64,000 nucleotides of DNA from DASYSA01 sp036003885 (GTDB lineage Bacteria; Acidobacteriota; Blastocatellia; UBA7656): assembly GCA_036003885.1 (NCBI GenBank), contig DASYSA010000010.1:1-64000 (forward strand). Direction: 5' to 3'. Under the pieces are notes generated by a model. It was not told the origin of the DNA and searched no databases. It was given only the letters and a program-made list of their open reading frames with translations. Shown one piece after another: positions 19,844 through 30,346 of this stretch (position 1 is its first letter; each line of letters begins with the position of its first letter). Position numbers and translations under genes: made by a program.

Positions 19844-20185
19844 ATGAGCGAATATGTTACTGAAGTGACGGATGACAACTTCGAGCAGGAGGTGATCCAG
19901 TCCAAGGTGCCTGTGCTCGTGGACTTCTGGGCCGTGTGGTGCCAGCCCTGCAAAATGCTCGCGCCAACCGTCGAGGCGGTCGCTCAGAGATATGAAGGCA
20001 AGGCCAAGGTGGTCAAACTGGACGTGGACAGCAACAATCAGACCGGGCAGCGCTACGGCATAAAGGGTATCCCCACCCTTATACTCTTCAATGCCGGAAG
20101 CGAGGCCGACCGCGTAGTCGGCACAACCTCTAAGGAGAACATCTCCAGAATGATCGACCGAGCGCTCGGAGTCGAAGTAGTTTAA
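19844..20185 (+). CDS. trxA: Thioredoxin with WCQPC active site
   Basis: Small thiol oxidoreductase of 113 residues. The active site is W32-C33-Q34-P35-C36, so glutamine replaces the usual glycine. The cis-proline loop KGIPTLILF is intact. No signal peptide, so cytosolic. CTGGAGG lies 5 nt before ATG 19844. The Q may shift redox potential. A single-gene transcript is likely, given the hairpin downstream. Confidence 0.93.
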   Translation: MSEYVTEVTDDNFEQEVIQSKVPVLVDFWAVWCQPCKMLAPTVEAVAQRYEGKAKVVKLDVDSNNQTGQRYGIKGIPTLILFNAGSEADRVVGTTSKENISRMIDRALGVEVV

Positions 20186-20218
20186 CTCCGGGATCGCGTT
20201 TCTGCACATTGCAGCTTG

Positions 20219-20253
20219 CAGGCGCACACATTGCCATCGAAAGTGTGCGCCTG
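20219..20253 (+). terminator. Hairpin after trxA
   Basis: CAGGCGCACAC (20219-20229) pairs perfectly over 11 bp with GTGTGCGCCTG (20243-20253) around a 13-nt loop. Only scattered Ts follow (TACGTCTGTTTG). It probably ends or protects the trxA transcript. Confidence 0.55.
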
Positions 20254-20347
20254 TACGTCTGTTTGAAAGAAATAACCGGGTTTCACAGCTTGGGGTCCGA
20301 TTGAAGGCGATCGGGAGATCCTCCGCTTGCTGGTGTCCGGTTCCTGA

Positions 20348-21655
<1,308 letters not shown>

Positions 21656-21741
21656 GAAGGCCTCCGAGGTCACGACCTGCGCAATGAGGGTGGGGAACAG
21701 CGATTGAGCCCCTCCTGTATTAGGCCTCGGCCAATCACACA

Positions 21742-23157
21742 TCAGTTGCCCCCCACATACAGGGAATAAGCCATCTTCGCCATCGTCCAGAGCCTGCCCC
21801 ACTCGAAACGCCCCGTCTTCGCATCCCGCATCGACTGAACCACCATCTTTCGCAAGTTCGCCGACTGACGCTTGAACAGGAATTCCTTTACGTAGGGGCG
21901 TGCGACATCGAAGAAGTTGAACTCCGGATTCATTTGAATGCTGACACCTTCCAACGTCATCAACGCGCGAATCAAGTAGGTGAATCGAGCCGGCGTCGTG
22001 ACCGGATGCTGATACATCACCGGCGCCAGATCGTAGGTCAGATCTTTGAACCTCACCTCGCCGATCTTCAGGTTAAGCTTGCGCGCGAACACATCGCTGA
22101 CAATCGTGCGCACGGCCATGACATCCGCTTCCGGCGCCAGAAAGCCGAGACCTATCAGGTCGTCCACTATCGCGCTCACATCGCGGTTGTAGAGGTGAAA
22201 GAAGGCGTCGATTATTTGCCGCTGAAACTCGTCCGATATTCGGCCCATCATTCCGAAGTCGAAGACCGCCAGCCTGCCATCCGCCATCACCAACAGGTTG
22301 CCCGGATGCGGGTCCGCGTGAAACAGACCGTCCTCCAGAAGCTGCTTGAAGTAGGCACGGTAGATCAATTCGTTGATCAGCTGCGGGTTGTGGCCCGCGG
22401 CACGCAATGCGGTAAGGTCGGTAACTTTTATGCCCGATATGAACTCGAGGACGAGGACTCGAGTAGTGGAGAATTCATGGAATATTCTGGGCACGTGTAT
22501 GCCGGCCCATCCTTTGAAGTTGTGCCGGAACTCGTCCGCGCTTGCCGCCTCGCGCTTGTAATCCATCTCCTCGTGAACGACCCGATCGAACTCATTAATG
22601 GCGCCGAGCCAGTCGGTTCCGGGAAAAAACTTGGGGTGGCGGCTCATGAAGCGGCCCAACCACCGCAACAGCTCGAGGTCGAATGCTATTGCCTCTTCAA
22701 GCGCGGGTCGCTGCACTTTGACTGCGACATCTTCACCAGTGATCAGAGTTGCGCGGTAGACCTGACCCAGGCTCGCGGATGCGACCGGATCATCGCTGAT
22801 ACTGGAGAAGACCTCCGCGACAGGTCGCCCGAGTTCGGACTCGATCACTCGCATCGCCCGCTTGTTTGGGAACGGTGGAACCGAGTCCTGGAGCAGGCTC
22901 AACTCATCGACGTATTCGATGGGCAACAGATCGGCACGAGTTGCGAGCATCTGGCCGCTCTTGATGAAGGTGGGCCCAAGCGCAATCAAACGTTCACGCA
23001 GGCGGCGGGCCTGCTTTCTTAGCATAAACTCCCGTTTTTCGGACCTTCCGCCCAACCATCCGCGCGAATCGAGCACCACATAGACGGCGAACCAAAAGAC
23101 AGTCCATAGGACTCGAATGCGTCGCGCGAACCTGAATCGACCCTGATTACTTGCCAT
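21742..23157 (-). CDS. ABC1/UbiB family atypical kinase
   Basis: Membrane-associated kinase-like ATPase tied to isoprenoid quinone metabolism. The KxGQ signature appears as FIKSGQMLATRADLLP, followed by the Ala-rich nucleotide loop ASASLGQVYRA, the lysine in VAVKVQRP, HADPHPGNLL and VFDFGMMG. The 471-residue form from ATG 23157 has a C-terminal extension but no clear transmembrane pair. Whether it serves ubiquinone or menaquinone cannot be judged, as no ubi/men gene is nearby. Confidence 0.9.
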   Translation of the reverse strand: MASNQGRFRFARRIRVLWTVFWFAVYVVLDSRGWLGGRSEKREFMLRKQARRLRERLIALGPTFIKSGQMLATRADLLPIEYVDELSLLQDSVPPFPNKRAMRVIESELGRPVAEVFSSISDDPVASASLGQVYRATLITGEDVAVKVQRPALEEAIAFDLELLRWLGRFMSRHPKFFPGTDWLGAINEFDRVVHEEMDYKREAASADEFRHNFKGWAGIHVPRIFHEFSTTRVLVLEFISGIKVTDLTALRAAGHNPQLINELIYRAYFKQLLEDGLFHADPHPGNLLVMADGRLAVFDFGMMGRISDEFQRQIIDAFFHLYNRDVSAIVDDLIGLGFLAPEADVMAVRTIVSDVFARKLNLKIGEVRFKDLTYDLAPVMYQHPVTTPARFTYLIRALMTLEGVSIQMNPEFNFFDVARPYVKEFLFKRQSANLRKMVVQSMRDAKTGRFEWGRLWTMAKMAYSLYVGGN

Positions 23158-23210
23158 CACTAGGATTCTAATCTGCGCGAGGCCCGCTTCCAACAATTAA
23201 TCTCTAGAGA

Positions 23211-23300
23211 GGTCTAGGATTTAGGATTTAGGATCTAGCGCCGTTTAAGGTCCTCCAGGCAAATCCTAGATCCTAAATCCTGGATCCTAGATCCTATCCT
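23211..23300. repeat. Intergenic inverted repeat, CTAGGATTTAGGAT word family
   Basis: Left arm (23211-23238) holds GTCTAGGATTTAGGATTTAGG words. Right arm (23261-23300) holds the complementary AAATCCTAGATCC words. It lies between the divergent ABC1 kinase and sigma factor genes. The same vocabulary recurs at 44606-44702. Confidence 0.75.
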
Positions 23301-23432
23301 GTATAAGCAAAACAGTGAAGTTGTTTTAGTTTTATTAATTTTTCTACTGTTCACCGCCCAAGTACAATGGGGACGGTCGAATTGGGAATCAATCGAATGA
23401 AGCCCCGCAAAGATTCCCGAAGGAGTTGCACC

Positions 23433-24938
23433 ATGGTTAACGAGATAGAGAATGAACTCGAAGACTACGTCGAAGAAAAGGACGACGAGTCATTGGATGC
23501 CTCCGATTCGGAAAACGAAGAGACTGAGGAAGCTGATAAGACTGATCTGCTCAAACTCTACCTCCGCGAGGCCGGCCGCGCGCCCATGCTGGATGCCAAG
23601 GGCGAGGCGGCAGCAGCCAGACGAATCGAACTCGCCCGCCAACGTCTGATGAAGCGGCTCTCGCGCTCTCCCCTTGTCGCCGAATATTGTCTGTACCTGC
23701 AGGAGGCGTTTAACTTGGGCGACGAGCGAGCCGCTGACATAATTGAGACGGTGCAGCCCAACGACCAATCCCAGCAGGCAAGGTCCCCGGCAGATCTCAT
23801 ACACTCCGCTCTCGCACACGTCGCGGCATCATACGAGAAACTGAGCTTGATCGGCTTAGACTCGGCTCCCCTGTTGAGCACGGGCAAGCGATCGCGCGTG
23901 ACCGCGGCCGGCCGATTTCGGGCAAGGCTTCTCATTCTGCTCTCCCGGTCGATTAGAGCAATGACCTTCACGCCCGCCATCGAGCGCCGATTGACCAGGC
24001 TGATAGAGGAGGCCGGCCGAATTGCTAAGGGGTGCGAAAGGCGAGCCGGGAGTCGCCCGAATCAAACTCCGATCTCCGCTCTCCTTTGGAGCGCTAATGA
24101 TCGAGTCCAAATCGAAGGACTCGTATCGAAATTACTGGCGGAAGGCACAACGTCCGCAGATGAGATTGTTAGAATGTCCAGACAGGTCGCCGCTGCAGCC
24201 CTGGCGCTCAGCGCGGCCAAGCAAAACATGACCGAGTCCAATCTGAGACTCGTGATCTCGGTCGCGCGAAGCTACACGCGGCGAGGTCTGCCGTTTCTGG
24301 ATTTGATTCAAGAGGGCAACGTCGGGCTGATGAGAGCCGTAGAGAAGTTCGACTGGAGGAGGGGCTTCCGCTTCTCGACCTATGCTATGTGGTGGATAAG
24401 GCAGTCAATGGCGCGCGCTCTCGACACTCAAAGCCGCATCGTCAGGCTGCCGGCTTCCGAACTGACCCTGATCAACAAAGTGGGGCGGGCGGCCCGGTCA
24501 ATCGGCGGGGAGACGTATGAGCATGTTTCCAACGAAGAGATAGCCGAGCGGCTGGATGTGAATCCGGAGCGGGTGAGCGAGGCGGTCGGGTTTTCTCAGC
24601 ACATCATCACTCTCGACATCGCGGCAAACGACAACGGCGAAACGGCGGTCACCTTCATCGACGATGGAGACTATGCCAACCCGTTTGTGGCAGCTCTGGA
24701 TCGATCACGACGTGATGCGATCCAAAGAGCACTCGCCCAACTGACTCCGCGAGAAGCCAAGATATTGAGGATGCATTATGGACTGGAGGGCGGCATCGAG
24801 CCGCACACCCTTGAAGAGATCGGACAAGATCTCTCAGTCACTCGTGAACGTGTTCGGCAGATCGAGGCGGGAGCACTTGCCAAGCTTCGAGAGCTGGCGG
24901 TCGGACAAACGCTTAGAGAGTTCCTCACAGTCGCGTGA
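23433..24938 (+). CDS. rpoD: RNA polymerase sigma-70 factor, primary type
   Basis: A 501-residue sigma factor. After an acidic N-terminus (about 1-45), region 1.2 is [13 protein letters not shown] non-conserved insertion of over 100 residues precedes regions 2.1-2.4 ([40 protein letters not shown]). Region 3 follows, then region 4 with [15 protein letters not shown] and the HTH in [12 protein letters not shown]. The insertion and length point to the housekeeping factor, but a group 2 paralogue is possible. ATG 23433 follows AAGGAG. Confidence 0.88.
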   Translation: MVNEIENELEDYVEEKDDESLDASDSENEETEEADKTDLLKLYLREAGRAPMLDAKGEAAAARRIELARQRLMKRLSRSPLVAEYCLYLQEAFNLGDERAADIIETVQPNDQSQQARSPADLIHSALAHVAASYEKLSLIGLDSAPLLSTGKRSRVTAAGRFRARLLILLSRSIRAMTFTPAIERRLTRLIEEAGRIAKGCERRAGSRPNQTPISALLWSANDRVQIEGLVSKLLAEGTTSADEIVRMSRQVAAAALALSAAKQNMTESNLRLVISVARSYTRRGLPFLDLIQEGNVGLMRAVEKFDWRRGFRFSTYAMWWIRQSMARALDTQSRIVRLPASELTLINKVGRAARSIGGETYEHVSNEEIAERLDVNPERVSEAVGFSQHIITLDIAANDNGETAVTFIDDGDYANPFVAALDRSRRDAIQRALAQLTPREAKILRMHYGLEGGIEPHTLEEIGQDLSVTRERVRQIEAGALAKLRELAVGQTLREFLTVA

Positions 24939-24959
24939 GTCAGACCTCTGACCTCTGGA

Positions 24960-25337
24960 CTACGATTCCAGCACTACCTGCGCCATTGCAAGGTCCCGTG
25001 AATGCGTTAATGAGATGTGGACCTTCCGGGCACCCAGTCGGTTAAAATACTCCAGCGCGCGTCCGCTGAGCTTGATCGACGGTGCCCCCTTTTCGTCTCG
25101 AAAAATTTCAACATCCCGCCACGCAATGCCATTTGACCAGCCAGTTCCGAGCGCTTTCATCATCGCTTCCTTCGCCGCGAATCGCGCGGCATAGCTGGCA
25201 AACTTCGAGCCTCGCGACTCACAATAAGCTATCTCCGCGGCGGTGAAAACCCGATCGCGAAATCTGCTGCCCCGACGCGCGAACACCCCTTCTATCCTCG
25301 CGATATCCACTATGTCGATCCCTGTGGCTACGATCAT
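24960..25337 (-). CDS. acpS: Holo-[acyl-carrier-protein] synthase
   Basis: Transfers 4'-phosphopantetheine from CoA to apo-ACP. Metal-binding D8 lies in GIDIVDIARIE and the second site is ARFAAKEAMMKALGTG. HISLTHSRDLAMAQVV closes the fold. From ATG 25337 the protein is 125 residues; a TTG four codons upstream is the alternative. It lies 62 bp downstream of rnz on the same strand. Confidence 0.93.
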   Translation of the reverse strand: MIVATGIDIVDIARIEGVFARRGSRFRDRVFTAAEIAYCESRGSKFASYAARFAAKEAMMKALGTGWSNGIAWRDVEIFRDEKGAPSIKLSGRALEYFNRLGARKVHISLTHSRDLAMAQVVLES

Positions 25338-25399
25338 CGCCTCTACCAACCAATCTCCGACCAGTCCTCATGCCATTCACGATTGTGGGCGGCAATGCT

Positions 25400-26368
25400 T
25401 CAAACCTCCAGTTCCACCAGATCGTTCGCGATCGTCGTTTCTCTGAAGGTGACGGCCGCCTCTTCAAGCAGGGGCGTGACATCCGCGTACCGCGTACTGA
25501 AGTGGGTGAGAAGCAGTCGACGCGCGCCTGACTCGGCGGCTACTCGTGCAGCTTGAGCCGCGGTCGAGTGGCCGAACTCGCGAGCCTCCGCACTAAGATC
25601 CTCAGTGTAAGTCGCCTCGTGGATCAGCAAATCAGCGTCGCGCGCAAGCTCGATCGCTGCCGCGCAGGGGCGCGTATCAGTGCAGTAAGCGATCACTTTT
25701 CCGGGCCTCGCGGGGCCGAGAACATCTGACGAATGTGCAACGCTGCCATCGGGGAGTTCAACGTCGTTGCCTGACTGTAGAAGTCCGAACATCGGACCCT
25801 CCGGCACACCCAGAGCTCGAGCGCGTTCCAGGTCGAACCTTCCAGGCCGAGGCCGCTCCTCAACTCGGTAGCCCAATGCAAAGATGCGATGATCTATGGG
25901 CCGCGCATAGACTACGTACTCAGGAGCTTCGTGTACAACGCCGAGACCGCTTTCCCGCGCCCTGGGGTCTGCAGGTTCTCGCCCCACTTCCTCAGAAGTG
26001 CCGCGCGACCGGCCGCCGAGCTCTCGAACTTCGAGCGGATAGTTTACAAACAGGATCTTCAATCTAGCGAGTGTGTCGAGGTACTCGCGCATGCCGGGAG
26101 GGCCGATCAATGTCAGGCCCCGCTCGCGTCGATCGAGCGCCATGGTAGAGAGCAGGCCGGCCAGCCCGTTAAAATGGTCGCCATGGAGATGGGTTATGAA
26201 GATGGCCGCCAGCCTGTTGGGGCTCAGACCCGCACGTTGAATCTGCGTCTGGGTTCCTTCACCGCAATCGAAGAGCAGCCATTCCCCCTCGCGGACGACC
26301 GCAGTAGCGCTCACGTTGCGCTTGAGAGTCGGTTTACCCGAACTGGTTCCAAGCGGGATCACCTTCAT
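25400..26368 (-). CDS. rnz: Ribonuclease Z (tRNA 3' endonuclease)
   Basis: Metallo-beta-lactamase-fold nuclease that trims tRNA 3' ends. The zinc motif is THLHGDH with H60, H62, D64 and H65. Later histidines include the ATYTED/EFGHSTAAQAA region and LLTHFSTRY. Length 322. tRNA-Leu in this window lacks an encoded CCA, the kind of precursor this enzyme processes. Divergent from the first DUF1573 gene. Confidence 0.95.
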   Translation of the reverse strand: MKVIPLGTSSGKPTLKRNVSATAVVREGEWLLFDCGEGTQTQIQRAGLSPNRLAAIFITHLHGDHFNGLAGLLSTMALDRRERGLTLIGPPGMREYLDTLARLKILFVNYPLEVRELGGRSRGTSEEVGREPADPRARESGLGVVHEAPEYVVYARPIDHRIFALGYRVEERPRPGRFDLERARALGVPEGPMFGLLQSGNDVELPDGSVAHSSDVLGPARPGKVIAYCTDTRPCAAAIELARDADLLIHEATYTEDLSAEAREFGHSTAAQAARVAAESGARRLLLTHFSTRYADVTPLLEEAAVTFRETTIANDLVELEV

Positions 26369-26635
26369 TATTCTCTAACAATAGCACAGCAGCGACGGGC
26401 AGCGATCGCAGCCGGCGCGTTTCAGGTAGTCTCCTGCCAGTGGTGATCTGTAATGGAGCGCGTCAATGGAGCGCGTCAAATTTCGCTAGACCCGCGATCG
26501 TCGAGGAACCCTTTTCGCGCGCACCGTCCGCTGCTTCTCCCCCACTTTACGCGCATCGGTGTTACAGGGGCGTCTTGGCGGTTTGTTTGTATTGCTGGTA
26601 GACTCTTCGAGAATCTTTACCTCTCGGAGGAGTTT

Positions 26636-27712
26636 ATGAAGTTCAGAAATCTCGTCGCGGCGCTCGCTCTTGGACTGATGATGTGTGCCGCTGCGGTAGC
26701 TCAGGAAAAGTCGCCAAAGGGCCCGCCCAAGCTGGTAATCGAATCGTTCACCCACGACTTCGGTGAGGTAAAGCCCGGGACTGCGCTCAAGTACTCGTTC
26801 ACCTTCAAAAATCAAGGCAAGAGCGACCTCTTGATTCAAGGCGTCACCCCTGGCTGAGGCTGCACCGCGAGCGACTTTGACAAAGTCGTGCCTCCTGGTA
26901 AGGAGGGAAAGATAACGCTGCAGGTCGAACATACGGATGGCTACACCGGCGAGGTCGCAAAATCCGCGCAGGTCGTGACGAACGATCCCACGAATCAGAG
27001 CTTCAACCTGTTGCTTCGGGCTTACTTCAAAGGTGAGCAGCCTGCTACGGCAGGCTCGGTCGTTGCATTGGCGGGTGCGGGAAGGCTGGCCGGCCCCTTC
27101 ACCATCAGCCCGAGCGATCGATGGGTTACAAGTGTTCTCTCTGGCAGCAGCAGCGCAGGCACACTCACTCTTTACAACGGTAGTGGGACTCCTGTTCACG
27201 TCAAACAGCTGCAACCGGGAGGAACCGACTTCACGGCCAGTTTTCAGACCATCGAAGATGGCAAGCGCTACCAACTGACTGTTGGCACCAACCCGGCGCT
27301 CAAGCCAGGCCAGTACCACCAAACGCTTAAGATACTGACCGACAGCAAGCAAGCACCCGAGCTGGAAATCGATCTGGCTGTAACTGTCTTCCCAAAGGTT
27401 TTCGCCACGCCCAACATGCTGACTATTCCACAGATGTCTTCTTCGCAGGATATGTCAGTGGCCAACCTTCCGCTGATCTATGTGCGCAAGCTTCGCGGGG
27501 GAGGGCTGAAGATTAACAGCGTAAGCTCGACGCTTCCATTCCTCACGCTGACGCTGTCCACCGCCACGGATGGGCAAATTTATACACTGAAGGTGACCCT
27601 GGACCGCTCGAAGATCACCACGCCGGGAGAGTTCAAAGGTAAGATTCTTATCGAGACCAACGACCCGGATACTCCGGTGCTCGAAGTTCCAGTTCAGGGA
27701 TCTTTCACCTGA
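26636..27712 (+). CDS. Exported DUF1573 protein with in-frame UGA: candidate selenoprotein 1
   Basis: One continuous frame of 358 residues read through a single TGA at 26855-26857 (residue 74). A signal peptide (about 1-23, ending AAAVAQ) precedes a DUF1573 domain with THDFGEVKPG. The UGA falls exactly at the first cysteine of the family's CGCT motif: VTPG-U-GCTASDF, then PPGKEGKI. Codons after the UGA keep the frame and family-like sequence to 27712, including two further Ig-like domains. CGGAGG lies 5 nt before ATG 26636. Other genes here end in TGA, so UGA is a normal stop. A hairpin follows the UGA. Best reading: selenocysteine in a U-x-C site; a recent nonsense mutation is the alternative. 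Confidence 0.85.
26855..26888 (+). promoter_or_regulatory. Candidate bacterial SECIS element (UGA plus hairpin) of DUF1573 protein 1
   Basis: UGA at 26855-26857. Perfect 7-bp stem CGACTTT (26872-26878)/AAAGTCG (26882-26888) with apical loop GAC. The loop lies 22-24 nt after the UGA and begins with G, within the 16-37 nt window known for bacterial SECIS loops read by SelB. Confidence 0.7.
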
Positions 27713-27750
27713 CCGAGGGGCGTCGAGTCGCTTCATTGGCTGTCAAGATT

Positions 27751-27846
27751 CAACGTTCACCGTTGTCGTTCATCCTTCGTCTTAGCCTTGAGTGGGCCAG
27801 GGCTCCAGGCCAAACGAGAAACGACAACGTTAAACGCGAAACGAAG
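27751..27846. repeat. Intergenic inverted repeat, AACGTT/GTCGTT word family
   Basis: Left arm (27751-27781) contains CAACGTTCACCGTTGTCGTT. Right arm (27813-27846) contains AAACGACAACGTTAAACGCG. The arms are partly complementary. It sits immediately upstream of the HU promoter. The right-arm vocabulary reappears inside the ftsI 5' end. Confidence 0.6.
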
Positions 27847-27857
27847 TTTTGTCCTTC

Positions 27858-27887
27858 TTGACACCCTTTTGAGCGCGCCCCTATAAT
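27858..27887 (+). promoter_or_regulatory. Strong sigma-70-type promoter of the HU gene
   Basis: Consensus TTGACA (27858-27863) and consensus TATAAT (27882-27887) with an 18-bp spacer. The start site is about 40 nt before the GTG at 27936. Two perfect hexamers fit an abundant nucleoid protein. Confidence 0.9.
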
Positions 27888-27935
27888 GACACCCCTTTGC
27901 GGTTGATTATAGATTCAGCTAGAACGGAGGCTAAC

Positions 27936-28199
27936 GTGATCAAGCTTGATATCGTCAACGAAGTGGCCGACAAGACCGGCGTTCCAAAGATCAAAGCCGA
28001 GGTCGCAGTTGAGGCGCTGTTCGAGGCGATGAAATCGGCTTTGCAGCGAGGCGAGCGGATCGAACTTCGCGGTTTCGGCGTGTTTGTGGTGAAGCCGCGC
28101 AAGCGCGGCGTGGGTCGCAATCCCCGCACGGGTGAAGTCACCGACATTCCACCCGGGAAGACCATTCGGTTCAAGCCAGGCAAGGAGCTTCAATCCTGA
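27936..28199 (+). CDS. HU/IHF family nucleoid-associated protein
   Basis: An 87-residue DNA-bending protein. From GTG 27936 it begins MIKLDIVNEVADKTGVPK, with GERIELRGFGVF and the arm segment KPRKRGVGRNPRTGE, then the family ending KTIRFKPGKEL. CGGAGG lies 5 nt upstream of the GTG. An in-frame ATC-rich extension to 27897 lies within 10 nt of the -10 box and is not used. HU versus IHF cannot be settled from one sequence, but the length favours HU. Confidence 0.93.
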   Translation: MIKLDIVNEVADKTGVPKIKAEVAVEALFEAMKSALQRGERIELRGFGVFVVKPRKRGVGRNPRTGEVTDIPPGKTIRFKPGKELQS

Positions 28200-28380
28200 C
28201 ATTGGCTCCTCACGGGAGCTCCAGTCACTCAATCGAAGTGCATCTTACCTTACCAGACTTCGCGCGGCTTTCGGCGGCGCGTGACTCTGCCAAAGATATT
28301 ACACGCGGCCGAGCAGCAGCCGAACTCAGGGATCAAGCAGCGTATCACTGACCTTCGGACAAACGCGCGCGGAGCGCTGG

Positions 28381-29439
28381 TTGCCCATAGACGTTTGGCA
28401 GTTGTATTCTAAACTTGTGGAAAGTACCGAAAGATATCCCCTCCCTGAAGTTCAACCCTCGATACCTGAAGTCCAGATGGAGCACGTTCCATCGCCAACG
28501 CGAGACCGTGACTTGTCCATGCCTCGGGTACGATTTCATCTATTGCTGTTTGGCATCACTTGTCTGACCACCACTATCACCGGTATGGCGTGGTGGGCGA
28601 GTGAGCAAATGGCGAAACAGCAAATAGAGACCGCTTCCTTCTTTGAACCGATAACCTGGGCAATGACGGAGACCGCAAACGGCCACCTTCTGGCTCTTGG
28701 CAACGGTCTGCTATTCACGATCACTTTACTGGGGATCCTGGGCGCACACGAGTTCGGTCATTATTTCGCGTGCCGATACTACGGTGTTCGCGCAACCTTG
28801 CCGTTCTTTCTTCCGGCCCCTCCGATGATAACGTTCTTAGGCACGTTTGGCGCTGTGATAAAGATCAAGTCACCGATCACGACGCGCCGGGCCTTGTTCG
28901 ACATAGGAATCGCGGGCCCGCTCGCGGGTTTCGCGCTTGCCCTGCCCGCTTCGGTCATCGGTCTGTGGGTAGCCCAGGAAGCGAACCCGCCACAGGCGGG
29001 GTCAACGATATTCTTTGACCCGCCGCTTTTCCGCTTACTTAGCCCGCTGCTCCACGCTCCGTCAGTGACCATGTGGAATCCGATGTGGTGGGCGGCCTGG
29101 GGCGCGCTGCTGATCACCGCGCTAAACCTCTTTCCGGTCGGCCAGCTCGACGGAGGCCACGTCTTATATGCGATTACCGGCCGACGAGTACACAAATGGG
29201 TATCTGCCGGGACATCGCTGGCCGTTGCGTGTCTGGCGATTATCGCGTTCGTGTGGTACGGGTCGCCGATCTGGTTTTTGTGGACGGTGGTCCTGGTGTT
29301 CATGACGAAGGTGGGGCACCCTCCGGTAATCGACGAGGAACCGCTAGGCCCGACGAGACTGGTCCTGGCTTTCCTGGCGGTGATTGTCTTCCTCCTTTGC
29401 TTCATGTGGCTCCCAATTGGTACCTATAAACCCATCTAG
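28381..29439 (+). CDS. Site-2-protease-type membrane metalloprotease (M50)
   Basis: A 352-residue polytopic membrane protein with zinc motif H123-E-F-G-H127 in a transmembrane helix. The third ligand is in NLFPVGQLDGGH. The form with a 50-residue soluble N-terminus, then TM helices and the PFFLPAPP loop, resembles the EGY1-like/FtsH-associated S2P branch common in Acidobacteria and cyanobacteria. No PDZ domain is visible. The start is uncertain: TTG 28381 has GGAG upstream, while ATG 28477 would drop 32 residues. Substrates are unknown. Confidence 0.82.
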   Translation: MPIDVWQLYSKLVESTERYPLPEVQPSIPEVQMEHVPSPTRDRDLSMPRVRFHLLLFGITCLTTTITGMAWWASEQMAKQQIETASFFEPITWAMTETANGHLLALGNGLLFTITLLGILGAHEFGHYFACRYYGVRATLPFFLPAPPMITFLGTFGAVIKIKSPITTRRALFDIGIAGPLAGFALALPASVIGLWVAQEANPPQAGSTIFFDPPLFRLLSPLLHAPSVTMWNPMWWAAWGALLITALNLFPVGQLDGGHVLYAITGRRVHKWVSAGTSLAVACLAIIAFVWYGSPIWFLWTVVLVFMTKVGHPPVIDEEPLGPTRLVLAFLAVIVFLLCFMWLPIGTYKPI

Positions 29440-29484
29440 GCGAGGCTGTTGGGATTGATGAACTGCGTGATATGATGCGGATCT

Positions 29485-30201
29485 ATGGATGCCAGCACTA
29501 TTGCAGTACTCAGTCTCGGATTCGTGTACGGCTTGCGGCATGCGCTGGACCCCGATCACATGGTCGCCGTATCGACCATAGTGAGCGAGCATAAGAGCAT
29601 CGCCCGCTCATCCCTGATCGGCACCTTCTGGGGGCTCGGCCACACCGCGTCTCTTCTGGCGGTTGGCATCGCCGTTCTGCTGCTCAAGATATCGATACCT
29701 AAGCAGGTCGGACTTTGGCTGGAGATGGCGGTTGCTGCAATGCTCGTCGTTCTTGGGCTCAACGTCCTGCTCGGGCTGGCTCGCAAGCAAGGACTGCAGT
29801 TGCACACGCACTCGCATACCCACGACGGCGAGCTGCCCCACAGTCACCTTCACGTTCATCGAGAGGAAGATCACGAGCATCGACACCGCCTGTTCCGCTT
29901 AGGCCGTAAGCCCTTCGTTGTCGGAATGGTACATGGCATGGCCGGAAGCGCCGCGGTCACTCTGGCGACTCTTACTACAATACCATCCGTCGTGTTAGGT
30001 GTGGTCTATATCGGGTTGTTCGGGTTGGGATCGGTCGGCGGAATGCTGTTGATGAGCGCTTTGATCGGCCTTCCGTTCGCGATCACCGCTCGCCGCTTCT
30101 CAAAAATCAACACCCGCGTACGCCTGGCGGCCGGACTACTGAGCTTGATCTTCGGCTTAATGCTGGCGTGGAATCTGATACACGAGATTCGACAGGGATA
30201 G
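29485..30201 (+). CDS. NiCoT/UreH-type nickel-cobalt transporter family protein
   Basis: A 238-residue inner-membrane protein with about six TM segments. The first helix carries the family signature RHALDPDH (H19, D24, H25), matching H-x4-D-H of nickel/cobalt permeases. A His-rich cytoplasmic loop (about 110-135, HTHSHTHD and HSHLHVHREEDHEH) may bind metal. The sequence is closer in size to UreH/SufE-like short members than to HoxN. No urease or hydrogenase gene is nearby. Confidence 0.8.
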   Translation: MDASTIAVLSLGFVYGLRHALDPDHMVAVSTIVSEHKSIARSSLIGTFWGLGHTASLLAVGIAVLLLKISIPKQVGLWLEMAVAAMLVVLGLNVLLGLARKQGLQLHTHSHTHDGELPHSHLHVHREEDHEHRHRLFRLGRKPFVVGMVHGMAGSAAVTLATLTTIPSVVLGVVYIGLFGLGSVGGMLLMSALIGLPFAITARRFSKINTRVRLAAGLLSLIFGLMLAWNLIHEIRQG

Positions 30202-30346
30202 CTAAGCGGATCGATCTTTAGTGCCGCCACCAACGATCCCTTGGGCGCCAGTCTTTGTAGACCTCTCTCATTTTGCATTCCTTCGCCGTTGAAGCTTCGT
30301 CTGGCGGTTGCTGACTGCTATCATTCTGCGATTGCGAGGAGAACAG

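Noticed and set aside
26855..26857. Genome-wide reassignment of UGA (for example to Trp or Gly)
   Set aside because: Many clear genes here end in TGA (tig, clpP, clpX, murE, murF), and only the two DUF1573 genes carry it internally.
26888..27712. DUF1573 copy 1 as two genes, a 74-codon one and a separate one starting at 26888
   Set aside because: The downstream part has no ribosome-binding site or signal peptide, begins mid-domain, and is in the same frame as the upstream part across one UGA.
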